The translations under genes were made by a program, and so were the position numbers. The notes under the pieces were generated by a model. The model was not told the DNA's origin and made no database searches. It worked only from the letters and a program-made list of their open reading frames with translations. Below, piece after piece: positions 10,241 to 19,169 of a stretch of 64,000 bases of DNA (positions within the stretch are counted from its first letter, which is position 1; each line of letters starts with the position of its first letter). The stretch comes from Adiantum capillus-veneris (taxonomy: Eukaryota > Streptophyta > Polypodiopsida > Polypodiales > Pteridaceae): the NCBI GenBank assembly GCA_014529385.2, contig CM043944.1:58077768-58141767 (forward strand), read 5' to 3'.

Positions 10241-13200
10241 CTCCCACAATGATGAAGACCTTCCCGGTAGATGTGCGAGGTAAGGGGCCTATTGCATCCA
10301 CACCCCACTTCTCAAAAGGACCATACGAAATTATTGAAACTCGAGGTTCGTAAGTGAGTCGTCGATTTCCAGCAATCTGACAACCTTTGCATGACTTACA
10401 CCAATGCTGGACATCACGGTTTAGACTTGGCCAAACAAACCCTGCTTGCAAAATCTTCCTGTTTGTAATATCATGAGAAAAATGACCCCCACAGACATCA
10501 TCATGGCATGAAAAGAGGATTCTCTCTATTTCTTGAACAGAGGGCACCCTTCTTAGCACCAAATCTTTCCCTTTATGATACAGATCATCTCCTATGAGTT
10601 GGTAAGGAGTTGCCTTTTTTACCAACCTATGCCTTTGCACTTTATCCAAGTGTTTAGGGCACTCACGAGTTTGGAGGAAAAATATGATGTCCTTCAATTC
10701 CTCTTGGCCTTGGTACTTTGGTTCGTAGAGCTTCACACCTCCCACCATGATCTGAAGTTTCTCATTGGCGAGATAATCTGCTTCCTTGTTGAGGGTTCTC
10801 ACAACATGTTGTACCTGTGTAGCTTCAAAGTTCTTTATCAAAGCCTTCACCTGTCTAAGCCACTCCACTAGAGTAGGGTTCTTGCACTTCCATATCCCTT
10901 GGATTTGCCTCATAACTAGTAAGGAATCACCTCTTATTATAAGTCTTTCGATGCCAAGTTTTCTACATTCTTCAAGCCCCAACTTTAAGGTGACATACTC
11001 AGCCTCATTATTAGAATGAACATTTTCCAAGGTGATATCTTTCTTAACAAGAACTTCCCTTTGTGGACTTAGAATAAGAACCCCCCCTGCTGCCTGATCG
11101 TGTTGTCGTCGGTAAGCTCCATCAAAGCACAAAATGTGTGCATTGTCCATCTCCTCCTCATTATTTTGTGGTGTAGCTTTGTCTCCTGCCTTTGGTGACT
11201 CTTTCCTTTCTCTCACTTTGTATGTGAGAATGTCTGCAAGACCTGCCCTTGTGCTATCTTCCACAAGAAAAGTGCATTTGAACTCTTGAAGTTCTAGAAC
11301 CCATTTGGCTATCCTAGATGAGAGGCTCATGTGTTGCACAACATATGGTAAATTATTTTCCATGGTGAGAATGACAAATGGTGCAGGTAAGAGATATGAT
11401 CGGAACTTCCTTATCGCAAACATAATTGTGAATACCACCTTCTCCATATCGGTGTAGCCCTTCTCTGCAGCGGTCATGACTTTGCTTGCAAAGTATACTG
11501 GCCTCATGTAGCATGTTTTTGGGTCTTTTTGCATGAGAACTACACCGATGGCCTCCATTCCTACACTTGGCGTGCTGTAATATGTATCCTTTGGATTTGG
11601 TGGCATTATTGTTGGAAGAGAGTTGAGAATACCCTTTACTTCAGTAAAGCATAATTCGTGTTCCTCTCTCCATTCAAATGTGGGTTTGTTTGCTAGCTTG
11701 TGCAAAGGTGCAATAGCTTCCACTAGAAGGTGAATGAAACGAGACATGTACCTTACTTTGTGGTTGAAAGTCATGAGCTCCTTGGTTGTCGTTGGTGGTT
11801 GTAGTGACAAGAGAGCATTTACTTTTGATGGATCCACTTGAATTCCTTGCAAAGAAACCACATGACCTAGCAATACCACTTGTGACTCTGCAATGTGACA
11901 CTTCTCAGGATTAAGCTGTCCCCCAAATTGATGAAGCCTCCTAAGCCCCTCCTCAACTTTTTGGCAATGAAGTCTTTGGCTACTATAGATACAGAAGTCA
12001 TCCATAAAAACCCTAATTGACTTTCCTAAGAAGGGCTGAAAGATAAGAGTTGTAAACCTTATAAAGGTACTAGGAGCATTTGTGAGCCCAAATGGCATCA
12101 CTCTATAGGCAAAGCAACCCCAAGGTGTGATGAAAGTGGTTTTTAACTGATCTTCTTCTGCTATTCTGATTTGAAAATACCCTGAATACCCATCACACAC
12201 AGTGTAACATTCATAGCCGGATACTTCATTTAAGATTTCATCTTGGAAAGGAAGAGAAAAATGATCCCTCTTTGTTGCAGCATTGAGCGGTTTGTAGTCA
12301 ACACAGACCCTCCATTTTCCGTTCTTTTTAGGGGTTACTACAATTGGGGACACCCACTCAGAGTTAGACATAGGGTAAATGAAACTAGCTTTGAGGAGTC
12401 GGTTAACCTCTGTCAAAAGTGCCTCTTGTTGTATTTTTCCTAGGCACCTTAGCTTTTGAGCCACAGGTTTAGTACCTGGTTTTAATTCTATGCCATGCTC
12501 TATAACATCCACACCTCTAATTTGTGAGTAATCAGTGATAAACAAATTGGGATACCTCTTGAGCATATTGATGTAGGACCGCTTCTCCTCAGGGGTAAGA
12601 TCTTTTGCAAGCATCCTCTCAAAGTCTTCAAAGTGCTTGTGGTCACCTTTGTCATCCTTTGTTTGCTCCTTTGTTGGGTCAACCTCTATTGATGGAGTTT
12701 TTGATGTGTTGAAGATGATTCCCATTACCTCCAAAGATGATTCTTCTTCTCTATTGGATGTAGTGGTTGAACTTTCCTCGTCGCTTGAGCCAAAAATCTC
12801 TTCACTTTCTTCATCAGCCGTGGTCTCATAGTTGATGTCGAGTTGCTTTCCTTCATGCCAATCGTATACTACATGTTGCCCCTTTTTGAGAATCAATTGT
12901 CCTCGTCCCCATTTTTTATCTGCATTCACAGCAATGAGCCAAGGCCTCCCTAGGATGATGGGATAGCCCTCCCCCTTGGCTGGCATAACATACATGTCCA
13001 CACGTGAATCTATATTACATACAGAAACTTTTACATTCTCGATGATCCCTAGGCACTTCACACTTGCATTGTTGGCCAACCTAGCTTGACAATTAGAGGA
13101 TTTAGTGATTTCAAGCCCTAGTCTATTCATGGATCTTTCCGTGATCACACACATTTGTGCTCCACCATCAACATACACATTGGATACCTTCCTACCCCTT

Positions 13201-13742
13201 ACATAAGCATCTACAATAGGTTCCACATCTTGTTGTGGCTTTGAAGTCAATGCCTTTACTGTCACCTTTTCTTTCTTTCTTGGGAGTCTTGTGCTTACAA
13301 GTTTGGACCAGTGCTTTCTCACCTTGGGTGATAGATGTAGGAGTTGAGGCCAAGAAATATTGGGCTTTTGAGTTTGCAAATCTTCTAAGATGTTGTAGGG
13401 TTCCATATTCTTTCCTAATGGAAAATCGTTGATGCCGATCTCCCTTCGCCTTGACCTCTGCTTCTTGCCTCCTTCCTCCTTCTTTGACTTTTTCTTCCTC
13501 TCCTTCCTTGCAGGTTCTGACTCTTCATTCCTTGTGTCTTCATCCTTGTTGTGTACTCTTGTGCGCTTTTCTGCTGGCATAACATCAAAATGTATAGGGC
13601 TCACCTCTATCTCCTCTTCCAGCTTTATGACATTTACTCCCCTCTCTTCCTCCACTGGTGGGACAGGAGGGATGTTTGCCACTAGAGGTGGTGGTGGTCG
13701 ACGAAGAATTTGCGGGGCTTGAGCATGCTCTTGCTGCACCAT
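10131..13742 (-). CDS. Gypsy A pol polyprotein: protease, RT, RNase H, second RNase H, integrase N-part
   Basis: Open for 1203 codons and in the same frame as gag, from which only a TGA at 13785-13787 separates it. In order: protease with VDGGAQMCVIT (D-G-G rather than the common D-S/T-G), RT with LPFQDEILN and the active-site box FMDDF, the standard Ty3 RNase H with tether, then a second RNase H with all four acids (FDGA, NNEAEY, RGDSL, EADYLAN), then integrase zinc region (CHDDVCGGHF...CKSCKGC) and first catalytic acid (WGVDAIGPLPRT). The order with an additional RNase H is known from Tat/Ogre-type elements. After about 10240 the frame reads nonsense because of a one-base loss. Likely inactive, but the longest intact pol in the window. 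Confidence 0.93.
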   Translation of the reverse strand: MVQQEHAQAPQILRRPPPPLVANIPPVPPVEEERGVNVIKLEEEIEVSPIHFDVMPAEKRTRVHNKDEDTRNEESEPARKERKKKSKKEEGGKKQRSRRREIGINDFPLGKNMEPYNILEDLQTQKPNISWPQLLHLSPKVRKHWSKLVSTRLPRKKEKVTVKALTSKPQQDVEPIVDAYVRGRKVSNVYVDGGAQMCVITERSMNRLGLEITKSSNCQARLANNASVKCLGIIENVKVSVCNIDSRVDMYVMPAKGEGYPIILGRPWLIAVNADKKWGRGQLILKKGQHVVYDWHEGKQLDINYETTADEESEEIFGSSDEESSTTTSNREEESSLEVMGIIFNTSKTPSIEVDPTKEQTKDDKGDHKHFEDFERMLAKDLTPEEKRSYINMLKRYPNLFITDYSQIRGVDVIEHGIELKPGTKPVAQKLRCLGKIQQEALLTEVNRLLKASFIYPMSNSEWVSPIVVTPKKNGKWRVCVDYKPLNAATKRDHFSLPFQDEILNEVSGYECYTVCDGYSGYFQIRIAEEDQLKTTFITPWGCFAYRVMPFGLTNAPSTFIRFTTLIFQPFLGKSIRVFMDDFCIYSSQRLHCQKVEEGLRRLHQFGGQLNPEKCHIAESQVVLLGHVVSLQGIQVDPSKVNALLSLQPPTTTKELMTFNHKVRYMSRFIHLLVEAIAPLHKLANKPTFEWREEHELCFTEVKGILNSLPTIMPPNPKDTYYSTPSVGMEAIGVVLMQKDPKTCYMRPVYFASKVMTAAEKGYTDMEKVVFTIMFAIRKFRSYLLPAPFVILTMENNLPYVVQHMSLSSRIAKWVLELQEFKCTFLVEDSTRAGLADILTYKVRERKESPKAGDKATPQNNEEEMDNAHILCFDGAYRRQHDQAAGGVLILSPQREVLVKKDITLENVHSNNEAEYVTLKLGLEECRKLGIERLIIRGDSLLVMRQIQGIWKCKNPTLVEWLRQVKALIKNFEATQVQHVVRTLNKEADYLANEKLQIMVGGVKLYEPKYQGQEELKDIIFFLQTRECPKHLDKVQRHRLVKKATPYQLIGDDLYHKGKDLVLRRVPSVQEIERILFSCHDDVCGGHFSHDITNRKILQAGFVWPSLNRDVQHWCKSCKGCQIAGNRRLTYEPRVSIISYGPFEKWGVDAIGPLPRTSTGKVFIIVGVDYMTRWRRQQVQHELQPRRYQNLSLITYAVDSAHH

Positions 13743-13784
13743 GAGCGGAGGGGGTCTAGGAGGGTATATGTCCCCTGGAAGCCT

Positions 13785-14591
13785 TCAAGGGTGAGGGCAA
13801 TTATACATGCCATGACCAACTTCGTTGCAATTCCAGCATCTCAACTCTTGTGCTTGATGTCGTTGATTGCGATTCCCTTCTCTTGGTTGTCGTTGTTGGG
13901 GTAGGCCTTGCACTAGATTCAAGGTGAGACTCTCTAGTTGTTGAGTTACTCTTTGCAAGATCTCTTGTTGTGATCCTTCCCCTATTTGTGAAGTTTGGGC
14001 AAGAGAGCCCCTAACTTGTGCTCCCATGCTTGGTGAAGAATCCCTCTCAATCACTTCATTTAGGTCCCTTGTTCTATGTGCTTGAAAATTTAACTTCTTG
14101 AATTTGACCATGGCCACCTCATGTGCTTCCTCAAATGTTGATGGGAATTTTAACTCTACCTTGGTCTTCAAAATTGGATACAAGCCAGCCATGAACCTAT
14201 CTTTCTTTAGAAAGTTTGGTGCACCACCTTAGTTTTGTAAGGTAGCCTCCCATCTATCCCATAGGTTAAGGAAAACGGCCTCATAAGATGGGTAGTCTTC
14301 AAGGAATACCTGTTTATGTTGAAGTAGACAATTCCAAAGACCCTCTGGAGTATCTCCTTGCCCAAATTTGGCAAGAAAAATGGCACGTAGCCTCTCCCAA
14401 TTGGTTTTTTTTTGAGGTTGCAAGGCCTCGTACCATGCCTTAGCCTCCCCTTTGAGAACGAGTGGAAAAGCACGCAGCTTTACCTCTTCTTGATCTCTCC
14501 CAGAGATGAGGTGTGCCATCTCCAAATTATCCAGAAATTCTTGTGCATCCTCACCATTTTTAGAATGAAAGGTAGGAAAAGTGCTTGACAT
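13785..14591 (-). pseudogene. Gypsy A gag
   Basis: ATG at 14591 reads MSSTFPTFHSKNGEDAQEFL, equivalent to the B Gag start (MSGYPLFFGEPGEDAELFL). The retrotransposon Gag domain follows (EAKAWYEALQPQKKTNWERL, FLAKFGQGDTPEGLW), then a TAA at about 14229-14231. The same frame goes on to a CCHC knuckle CWNCNEVGHGMYNC just before a TGA at 13785. Pol continues in that frame, so the intact ancestor probably encoded one Gag-Pol polyprotein, as B does. The two stops make this copy defective. An upstream non-ATG extension to 14648 is open but unlikely to be the start. Confidence 0.85.
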
Positions 14592-14644
14592 TTTTACAAT
14601 ACAAGGAGGTTTGTGTACCACAAAGTTTTGACTACGATGAGTGA

Positions 14645-14857
14645 TCACATCAAAATGAAAATATATACATCAAGTGTTAGTTCATAATTTATCATAGGCA
14701 AAATAAAAGGGTTGATTGAGGCATTAATTTCATTAAGGCGAGTGGGTCCAAAAATTCTCCTAATGGTTGCTTGAAATCTAAATTTTGTAGCAATTATGAT
14801 GTGCACAGATCGACGAGCTATGGGTGTAAAAGGAGAAGCAGCTCTAGGTCGGTTCAT
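14645..14857 (-). CDS. Leader small ORF, type II (Gypsy A)
   Basis: 70 codons from ATG 14857 to TGA 14645, ending 53 bases before the gag ATG. Function unknown. Motifs: PFTPIARRSVHI, IRRIFGPTRLNEINAS, NPFILP, LDVYIFIL. By hand count 44 of 70 residues are identical to the B type II protein, whereas the Gag proteins of A and B are only roughly a quarter identical. Many shared residues use different codons (IAR is ATA GCT CGT here and ATT GCA AGG in B), so conservation is at protein level. It is also similar to the neighbouring type I ORF, so the pair looks like an old duplication. It could be a nucleic-acid-binding or regulatory protein; that is guesswork. Confidence 0.7.
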   Translation of the reverse strand: MNRPRAASPFTPIARRSVHIIIATKFRFQATIRRIFGPTRLNEINASINPFILPMINYELTLDVYIFILM

Positions 14858-14940
14858 GTGACAATGTGTTCTCCTTTTTCTTTCTCTTGAAGAAAGTTTC
14901 CTTTGAGTGGATCGCTATCTAAGCGCCTCTTGTCCCTGCC

Positions 14941-15153
14941 TCAAAACAAAATAAAAACATGGACATCAAATGAATCATCATAATTAATGAATGGAAGAAT
15001 GATGGGATTTGGAGATGCCAAGATTTCACCAAGTCTTTCTACTCCAAACATAAAAACAATGCGTTGTTGGTAAAAAAAATTGTGATCTACACAAATGTTA
15101 ATTCTGATGCGTTGTGAAAAATGAAAAGCATATGGTGCAACTCTATTGTTCAT
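14941..15153 (-). CDS. Leader small ORF, type I (Gypsy A)
   Basis: 70 codons from ATG 15153, about 30 bases inside the primer-binding site; a TTG extension to 15171 is possible. Motifs: RIRINI, QQRIVFMFGVERLGEI, ASPNPIILP, SFDVHVFIL. It matches the type I ORF of Gypsy B (RIRINI, QQRMVFMFG, GEIIASPNPVILP, SFDVNIFI). It shares the EI.AS.NP.ILP.I.Y pattern with type II. In A the type I ORF comes first after the primer-binding site and type II second; in B and in the 2.9 kb fragment the order is reversed. Function unknown. Confidence 0.7.
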   Translation of the reverse strand: MNNRVAPYAFHFSQRIRINICVDHNFFYQQRIVFMFGVERLGEILASPNPIILPFINYDDSFDVHVFILF

Positions 15154-15182
15154 GAGGAGAATAGAACGCAATTAGGAAAGTT

Positions 15183-15199
15183 CCTCAGTGGGGGCACCA
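15183..15199 (-). other. Gypsy A primer-binding site
   Basis: Reads TGGTGCCCCCACTGAGG on the minus strand, six bases inside the 5' LTR. Begins with TGG, as expected for pairing to a tRNA CCA end. Confidence 0.7.
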
Positions 15200-15205
15200 C
15201 TTTTA

Positions 15206-15344
15206 TGAGAGCGGATTTTTTGAGATGGGGCTCAACTCAAAGCTCCCACTAGACAACCACTTCGTGAGACCCTACACACGCATATTTCTTAGGGGCACCA
15301 CCCTCTTTTATGGAGAAAGAAGGAAACCAAAACAAACCATATAC

Positions 15345-15385
<41 letters not shown>

Positions 15386-17211
15386 CTTCCTTATGTGCTT
15401 CAACACAAAATGCCCTTCAACCATTCAACACACACTCCTTAAGCAATCCCTTTGAACACTGCACAAACTCACATGCAAAGATTGACCTTCACCATATTAG
15501 TGCTCATATACTTCTAAGAAAAGCAAGCACAAAACCTCAAAACTCAAAACACCATAATGCACAAATACTTGACAACTCCTTTCCTTTCCCAAAAGAAGAG
15601 ACTACTTACACACATAAGGCGGCATGCATAGAGAGCTCTTCTCCATCTATGCAACCCCAAGACTTACTTACACACAACATAAGGAGAGAAGCCAAGCAAA
15701 TAGACACCATGGTGCAAAAAAAACTTTCTCAAACAAACAAGCAACCCAATGAGCACAAAATATGAGAAGCTGCCAAGATAGGCTTACCAATTTTACATGC
15801 GTTTAGAGCAAAAGTGTGACGACGACACCCCAATTGCAACAATTTGTTGATCAAACCAAGAGATAGATCATTGAAATTGATATCCTTGCTCTCATATAGA
15901 ATCTACAATCCTTATTAAGGGATGAGTATAGTAAGAGAAATGTTTGCAAGAGAATGGTAGCAATAGCATATTGATGCTCTCTCTATGGTGCCGCTTATGA
16001 TAGCGAGCTTAGGAAATGGATAGGGAGACAAGAGGAGAGAGAGATTAGGGCTTCCCTAACCTTAGAGGAGCTTATTTGCAGCAATGGAGTAGGTGTGTGT
16101 GTTTTTGTGCTTGCCAAAGGGCCTTTTTATAGCTGTACAAGACCTTGGGTTAGGTTAAACTTGACTAGGGTAGGTAATTAACCATAGTTAGGTTCCCTTT
16201 TGACCATTCCTTCAATTATGCAAATAAGGGACTTATTTTTTCATTAAAAATAGCCTTTTAGGTCGTGGAGGCTCCATAAGGGATGATAATGTATGTGGGC
16301 CCCACCATGATGTCCCTCCAGTGGCTCCTACAGAGTGTCCCCATCCTGTTTGTTGTGTCTCTGGAAGCATCTTGAGCCGACCCCTCCACATGCAAGTGGT
16401 TTTTAACTCCCCATTGTTATTTTAGAATGTTGGAGAAGTCAAGAAAACTTTTCACCTTTGTGGTTTACCTGATTGTAACTTTGACCTGCAGTAACAGTGT
16501 CCGCAGCACCTTGTTTTCACCATAACTTTCAGCCTGTAACTCAAAATTGGGTGCTGTAAAAGGCAAAGTTGACCTCCTCAAAGTGTTTAAGCTGATTTTG
16601 TAGTGTTCCTCAAGTATACCCACGAGCTAAGGCGTTCAAGATACATCCAAAACACCTTTTGAGCCAAGTCTCCTTGTAGGGGGCCCTTTAGCATGCATCC
16701 AAGGTGTAGCATGCTTTTTTCAAAAGGGAATCCACCTTAAACAAATGAAGTAGGCTCCAATAAAGTTTGATTTATTGGGGATATACATTATATTTAAGAT
16801 TTGTTGACCAACACAAGTAAATGATCCAAGACTTGGGTCACATAGTGGTGGGGAAGGGAAGGCCTACAAGGTTAACCCTACCCTTGAGAGAAGATGGGTA
16901 AGATAAGTGCCCATAAATTATTTATTTACAAATTATGGGATGTAGATAGCTATTTAAATTAGTAAAGGTAATTAGTTAAAAGAATGTGCAGTAAAAAACT
17001 AGGAGAGTAGAATTAAGTTTACTATTTACATTTAGCATGAAGAGAGAAATATGATGTAAATGCATAAAGATCTAAGAAGGGTAAGGTGTTTGTATGGAAA
17101 AAGGCTATTACGGAAAGAGAGAATGAACACTAGGTTAAAACTTTGATAAAAAATATATACATTTGAGTAGAAATGTAGTGCAAATGCAAGCTTACCATTT
17201 AACGCTACTCA
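15206..17211 (-). repeat. Gypsy A 5' LTR
   Basis: 2006 bp, matching 7098-9081 throughout. Contains a longer CA tract (about 15347-15379). The target duplication CAAG follows at 17212. Confidence 0.93.
16122..16131 (-). promoter_or_regulatory. Putative TATA box in Gypsy A 5' LTR
   Basis: TATAAAAAGG on the minus strand, about 1.1 kb from the upstream LTR edge (17211) and about 0.9 kb from the primer-binding side. Would place the transcript start near 16095. No experimental support. Confidence 0.5.
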
Positions 17212-17490
17212 CAAGGAAGCATAAGAAAAGAAGAGCAGGGTGAACAAGATGAGGGGAGGTAAACCCATGAGGTTAAGCAAAGGAGAGAGCAAGCAAAGAA
17301 CCATAACAAGAACTATAAAATCATAAGCTATCAGTGAGTTTGGCAGGACCCTTCAAGGGAAAATGAAGACAATCTGAGATCAGGTTTTGATAAATTTTTG
17401 GATGGCAACTGAAGGAAGCCAAAAGAAGAAATTCTGTAGAACTTTTGAGAGTTGTTGACAGCAGTTGAAGTAGATAAAGTGACACGTAAA
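17212..17490 (+). repeat. ~1.1 kb direct repeat, copy 1, right part
   Basis: Resumes exactly where 6238-7097 stops: CAAGGAAGCATAAGAAAAGAAGAGCAGG here against CAAGGAATCAGAAGAAAAG in copy 2 at 18687. Similarity to 18687-18935 continues to about 17490, with a short insertion near 17318-17336. Confidence 0.75.
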
Positions 17491-17676
17491 AATTTCCATC
17501 ACCATCATCAGCTTGAAGATTGATTAATCATCCTGTTAAGTCTCGATTCCGTTAATGGCCCGGATAATCTTGTAAAATGGGAGCTTAAACTCCTGGTTAA
17601 ATGTAGTGCTCATACAAAAGCACGATGTTTTTTATGAGCTTTCAGTTAAAAAGGTGCCTTTTGAAGACCATTAGTT

Positions 17677-17812
17677 TTGAGATATGCCCAAAATGGCTAC
17701 GACAAAGAGGCTCTGGGTTATTTTCACCGTGTGCAAAGGGAAGGCCTTTTGTTAAAAGCAATCACCTACACTTGCATCTTGAGGTCATGTGGCACTAACC
17801 TAAAGCAAACTC
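17677..17812 (+). pseudogene. PPR gene fragment
   Basis: The frame reads RYAQNGYDKEALGYFHRVQR, then GLLLKAITYTCILRSCG. This corresponds to the middle of a P-type PPR motif followed by the start of an L-type motif, as in the full PPR gene at 28.9 kb (GYAQ..ALGCFQRMQSEGL, AITYACILKACG). The similarity stops at about 17812, just before copy 2 of the 1.1 kb repeat. No initiation codon or upstream repeats; a dead fragment. Confidence 0.65.
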
Positions 17813-17828
17813 AAAAGGTGTGGCCGCC

Positions 17829-18280
17829 CAATATACACAAAGCAAGTCCGCCCAAGGGGGGAGCCGGCCGCCCAAGGGTGTGTGGCCACCCAATAATATG
17901 TGAAAGGAACGGAAATTAAGGAAAGAATGACAAAGAGGCAACAAAGGGTAGTGCTGCAGGGAAAGGACAGGCGCACGCAAGCCAGGTGGACACTCGGTGA
18001 GTGCGAAGAAGAAGGGAAAAAGCCCCAACACCTCATGGCACCACTATTTGGCCTCGCCGTCACCGGGTTTGAAGCAGCTCCATCCATCGGCTACCACGTC
18101 ATCAAGCTGCTTCCCACCTAGCAACGACGGCACCGTCGTTGCCTAGGGGGAATTGGCCTATTTTAAGAAAGTGGAGGGTTATTGCAAAAGAAGGGGGATA
18201 TTGCATGAAAGAGAGCTCGGCTGCAAGGAAAAGATGAGGAGAAGGAGGCGAGCTTGGGGGAGATCAAAAGCATAGGAAGA

Positions 18281-18346
<66 letters not shown>

Positions 18347-18376
18347 CTCAACCTCAAGAGGAAATAGACTCGTAGG

Positions 18377-18454
<78 letters not shown>

Positions 18455-18935
18455 CTCGGAGTTAAGCGTGGAGGCAAGGGGCTTTCTCTCTCAAAGGAGG
18501 AGTTGGTTGTGGCACGAGAAGGAGCGAAGGTAGAGGGGAGCATGAGCTAAGGACGAATATGAGGTGGGCTTGAGAAAGGGAGGAGAGAACTCTCTCTTGT
18601 GTGCATGATCAAGAGGAGGCTTCTCTTTCTCTCTCGGCCCTTGAGAAACTTGAAGGCAATCTCTCTTGCTCTCGCCCTTGGTGAAGCAAGGAATCAGAAG
18701 AAAAGAAGAGCAGGATGAACAAGATGAGGGGAGGTAAACCCATGAGGTTAAGCAAAGGAGAGAGCAAGCAAAGAACCATAACAAGAACTATGCGAGTTGG
18801 CAGAACCCTTCAAGGGAAATTGAAGAAAATTTGAGATCAGGTTTTACAGATTTTTGGACGGGAACTGAAGGTAGCCAAAAGAAGAAATTTTGTAGAGATT
18901 TTGAGAGTTGTTGGCAGCAGTTGAAGCAAATAAAG
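17829..18935 (+). repeat. ~1.1 kb direct repeat, copy 2 (uninterrupted)
   Basis: Matches copy 1 (6238-7097 plus 17212-17490). It contains two CT microsatellites (about 18285-18343 and 18380-18451), each longer than or different from those in copy 1. It spans the site where Gypsy A inserted in copy 1 (CAAG at about 18687-18690) and so serves as an empty site. Confidence 0.75.
18285..18451. repeat. Paired CT/GA microsatellites
   Basis: Two long (CT)n runs separated by about 35 bases of unique sequence, inside repeat copy 2. The open frames on both strands here (Ser-Leu, Glu-Arg) are artefacts of the dinucleotide. Confidence 0.95.
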
Positions 18936-19169
18936 TGACAGGAAAAGTCCTAGTTAAAGTCCTAGTTATCAGATGATCCAAGTGACGGTGCTGTTTATAG
19001 TCCACCTTGGCTAAGGATTAAGCTGTACTCGAAGCATTCTTCAATTAATTGATGATCATGGTGATTATTAGATATTTTAGTGTCTGCTATTCTCTCTCTC
19101 ACACACCTCTCACAGCCAGAGGCCCCGTGCCTACCCCGCTCACGTGTTGAGCACATATCCCCCGACAAC

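Larger units (their letters stand above)
7098..17211 (-). mobile_element. Gypsy A: complete LTR retrotransposon (Ogre/Tat/Athila-like)
   Basis: A 10.1 kb element lying on the minus strand. LTRs are at 7098-9081 and 15206-17211, the primer-binding site at 15183-15199, two leader small ORFs, gag, pol and a polypurine tract at 9082-9097. Four-base target duplication CAAG flanks it (7094-7097 and 17212-17215). The target is a ~1.1 kb repeat whose uninterrupted second copy (around 18680-18720) confirms the junction. I count by eye roughly 25-30 substitutions between the LTRs (about 1.4%), so the insertion is fairly recent. The polyprotein frame is broken by two stops in gag and one frameshift in integrase. 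Confidence 0.93.
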
